NCBI RefSeq assembly: GCF_009078285.1 | Contig: NZ_RQSP01000004.1 | Coordinates: 29,454 to 75,224 of the forward strand | DNA from: Bifidobacterium jacchi | Lineage (GTDB): Bacteria; Actinomycetota; Actinomycetes; Actinomycetales; Bifidobacteriaceae | DNA length: 45,771 nucleotides | Reading direction: 5' to 3' | Part shown: positions 44,269-45,771 of the stretch, in pieces | How positions within the stretch are numbered: position 1 is the first letter of the stretch | Layout: each line of letters begins with the position of its first letter | Made by a program: the position numbers and the translations under genes | The notes under the pieces: generated by a model | Seen by the model: only the letters and a program-made list of their open reading frames with translations | Databases searched by the model: none | What the model was told of the DNA's origin: nothing

Positions 44269-45534
44269 CTACTGGCGTGCCTCGCCGCGCCGATTCGGCC
44301 AGAACGCGGCGTGCCGCATGATCAGCAGATCCCTGTGCCGACGGTTGATCAGCCCCGCGACCGCCAGTCCCGCGATCAGCGTGCCAAGAGACGCAGCCAG
44401 TGCGATGTTGCGTCCGTCGTGAATGTCGCCCGGCTGGGGAGCGGGCACGGGAATGGCCACGCGATGCCCCGAGATGAGCAGACGATGCGTGTTCACGCCG
44501 TACGGCGTGCAGGTCATCAGCGTCACCCGGTCCTCGCCCGGCGTGATCTTGAGCTGCGAGACGTCGTTCGGCAGGATCACGGAGATGCGGTCGACCTGAT
44601 AGCCGAGCGTCTCGCCCATGACCTCGATATAGAAGAAATCCCCCTTGACCACTTCGTCGAGCCGCGTGAACATGAGCGCCTCGACCAGTCCGCGATGCCC
44701 CGTGATGACCGCATGCGTCGAGGCGCCGCCCACCGGCAGCGACGTGCCGTACAGGTGCCCCGCGCCGGAGGCGAGCACCTGGTCGGACGTGCCATGGTAG
44801 ATCGGCAGATCGATCGACTGCTTGGGCACGCGGACGGTGCCCATGATCCCGTCGCCGGTGTCGAGCAGCGACTGATATTCATCGTCCTTCGCGGCGGCGG
44901 AGTCGTCCTTCCCGTTCGCCTTGGAACCGCCCTGCGCAACGGCGAAGGGGTCGGGTGCCTCGCCGAGAATCGGTTGGCCCGATGCCGCCAGTCGCTTGTT
45001 GTAGGCGCGTGCCGCGTTGAGATGGTCCTCGGCCTGCGGATAGGGCCACCCGGCGACGGTGCGCGCGCTGACGCTGCCGGCTTCGGCGAGCCGGCGGTCG
45101 GATTGGTATTGCAGCACGCTGGGGAACGCGAACACGCCGATCGCAGCGATGAGCAGCAGCAGTGTGATCGCGCGCATGATGATGAGATTGCGGGTCAGCC
45201 GGCGTCGCTCCGCGGCGACGTCGGCGATGTCGATGGCTGCGTTGAAATCCGTTGGTTGGTATTCTGCTGGGCGGTGTTCCGCTGGCTGCTGCCCCACTGT
45301 CTGCGCACCAGACGGTTGATTGCTGCTGGGCTGTCGGCTGCTTGGTTGATGGCTTGTCGGCTGGCTGCTGCTTGGCCGGTGGCCTGCGGACCGATGACCG
45401 CCCGACTGGCGACGTTTCGTTTGGCGGATGCCGGCCTGTTGGTCGCGTTCCGCGCTGGCGTCGGTCTCGTCGCGACGCACGGCGATTGCAAAACGTTCCG
45501 GAGCCGCAGTCCGGTGTTTCACGCCATGTTTCAC
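44269..45534 (-). CDS. Class C sortase
   Basis: A membrane transpeptidase that joins pilins through LPXTG motifs. The 421-residue protein has a Ser/Gln/Pro-rich cytosolic tail (SSSQPTSHQPSSRQPSSNQP) of about 100 residues, longer than usual, and a first membrane helix (about 118-137). Then come the class C lid motif DPF (GEAPDPFAVAQ), catalytic His in VITGHRG, Cys in TCTPYGVNTHRLL with the Arg in the same stretch, and a second membrane helix near the C-terminus. GTG 45534 is chosen because AAAGGCG precedes it; an in-frame start 13 codons upstream also exists. No pilin gene is adjacent in the window. The only LPXTG protein seen is at 5995. Confidence 0.93.
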   Translation of the reverse strand: MKHGVKHRTAAPERFAIAVRRDETDASAERDQQAGIRQTKRRQSGGHRSAGHRPSSSQPTSHQPSSRQPSSNQPSGAQTVGQQPAEHRPAEYQPTDFNAAIDIADVAAERRRLTRNLIIMRAITLLLLIAAIGVFAFPSVLQYQSDRRLAEAGSVSARTVAGWPYPQAEDHLNAARAYNKRLAASGQPILGEAPDPFAVAQGGSKANGKDDSAAAKDDEYQSLLDTGDGIMGTVRVPKQSIDLPIYHGTSDQVLASGAGHLYGTSLPVGGASTHAVITGHRGLVEALMFTRLDEVVKGDFFYIEVMGETLGYQVDRISVILPNDVSQLKITPGEDRVTLMTCTPYGVNTHRLLISGHRVAIPVPAPQPGDIHDGRNIALAASLGTLIAGLAVAGLINRRHRDLLIMRHAAFWPNRRGEARQ

Positions 45535-45771
45535 GATATCGCCTTTCGCTGGTGCGCCGCAGCACGCGACCACCCGTAGTGGTCATCCGTTGGTTGTCCG
45601 TCTTCGCAACGATTGTAATGCCGCTACCGTAATGCCGCGGCCCGCCGACATGACCGCAGATTGAACGGCAGGCGATCACGGCGTGTCGTCTGTCGAATCG
45701 GGGGTGTGAAAATGACGAAACGGCAACAACGGGGTGACGGCTGAGCGACCGTCGGTTGAATCAGCTCCGAC

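Overview
The window looks like chromosomal DNA of a Bifidobacterium species. GC is high (about 60% or more by eye), the genes are compact with strong AGGAGG-type ribosome sites, and the gene set is actinobacterial: GlgE, the mismatch endonuclease NucS beside a complete F1Fo ATP synthase operon, a bifidobacterial-type Tad (Flp) pilus locus, DnaX and RecR, and a class C sortase. I cannot name the species from sequence alone.

Layout. 1-5994: a frameshifted mntP (manganese exporter), ppa (pyrophosphatase) and glgE (maltosyltransferase with an unusual basic tail), all on the minus strand. They are separated by intergenic DNA rich in hairpins, including a dispersed family of 45-nt palindromes. 5995-10010: an LPXTG surface protein, a BrnT/BrnA toxin-antitoxin pair whose toxin gene is frameshifted, then about 1 kb of non-coding DNA packed with short inverted repeats. 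10011-18035: an integrated element of about 8 kb in the 3' end of an initiator tRNA-fMet gene, bounded by a 50-bp direct repeat. It carries a tyrosine integrase, an XamI-like type II restriction-modification pair, a MerR/excisionase-type HTH protein, a pMV158-type (HUH) Rep, an FtsK-like DNA translocase, a small membrane protein, a small unknown protein and an XRE-type regulator. This is the gene kit of an actinomycete integrative and conjugative element (AICE), with restriction-modification as cargo.

18232-27902: metA (predicted to use acetyl-CoA), the atpBEFHAGDC operon and nucS. 28084-33607: a lipoprotein FKBP isomerase, a membrane protein and lipoprotein pair, a thioredoxin/TPR YbbN-like co-chaperone, a CYTH-domain protein and tRNA-Arg(CCG). 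33818-39450: the Tad pilus locus (tadZ, tadA, tadB, tadC, a DUF4244 pilin-like protein, a TadE-like and a TadG-like protein). A shared element containing a DnaA-box-like 9-mer lies upstream of both tadZ and the pilin gene. 39516-45534: a diacylglycerol-kinase-family lipid kinase, dnaX, recR and the class C sortase.

How they work together. The Tad locus (pilus motor and pilins), the LPXTG protein and the sortase all serve the cell surface. ATP synthase, pyrophosphatase and GlgE are housekeeping energy and glycan functions. The integrated element adds host defence through restriction, plus its own excision, replication and transfer functions. Least explained are the 45-nt palindromes, the nine-copy 22-bp repeat cluster beside the left attachment site, a 77-nt folded RNA candidate upstream of mntP, and a small basic protein gene in the element with an in-frame stop at codon 8.
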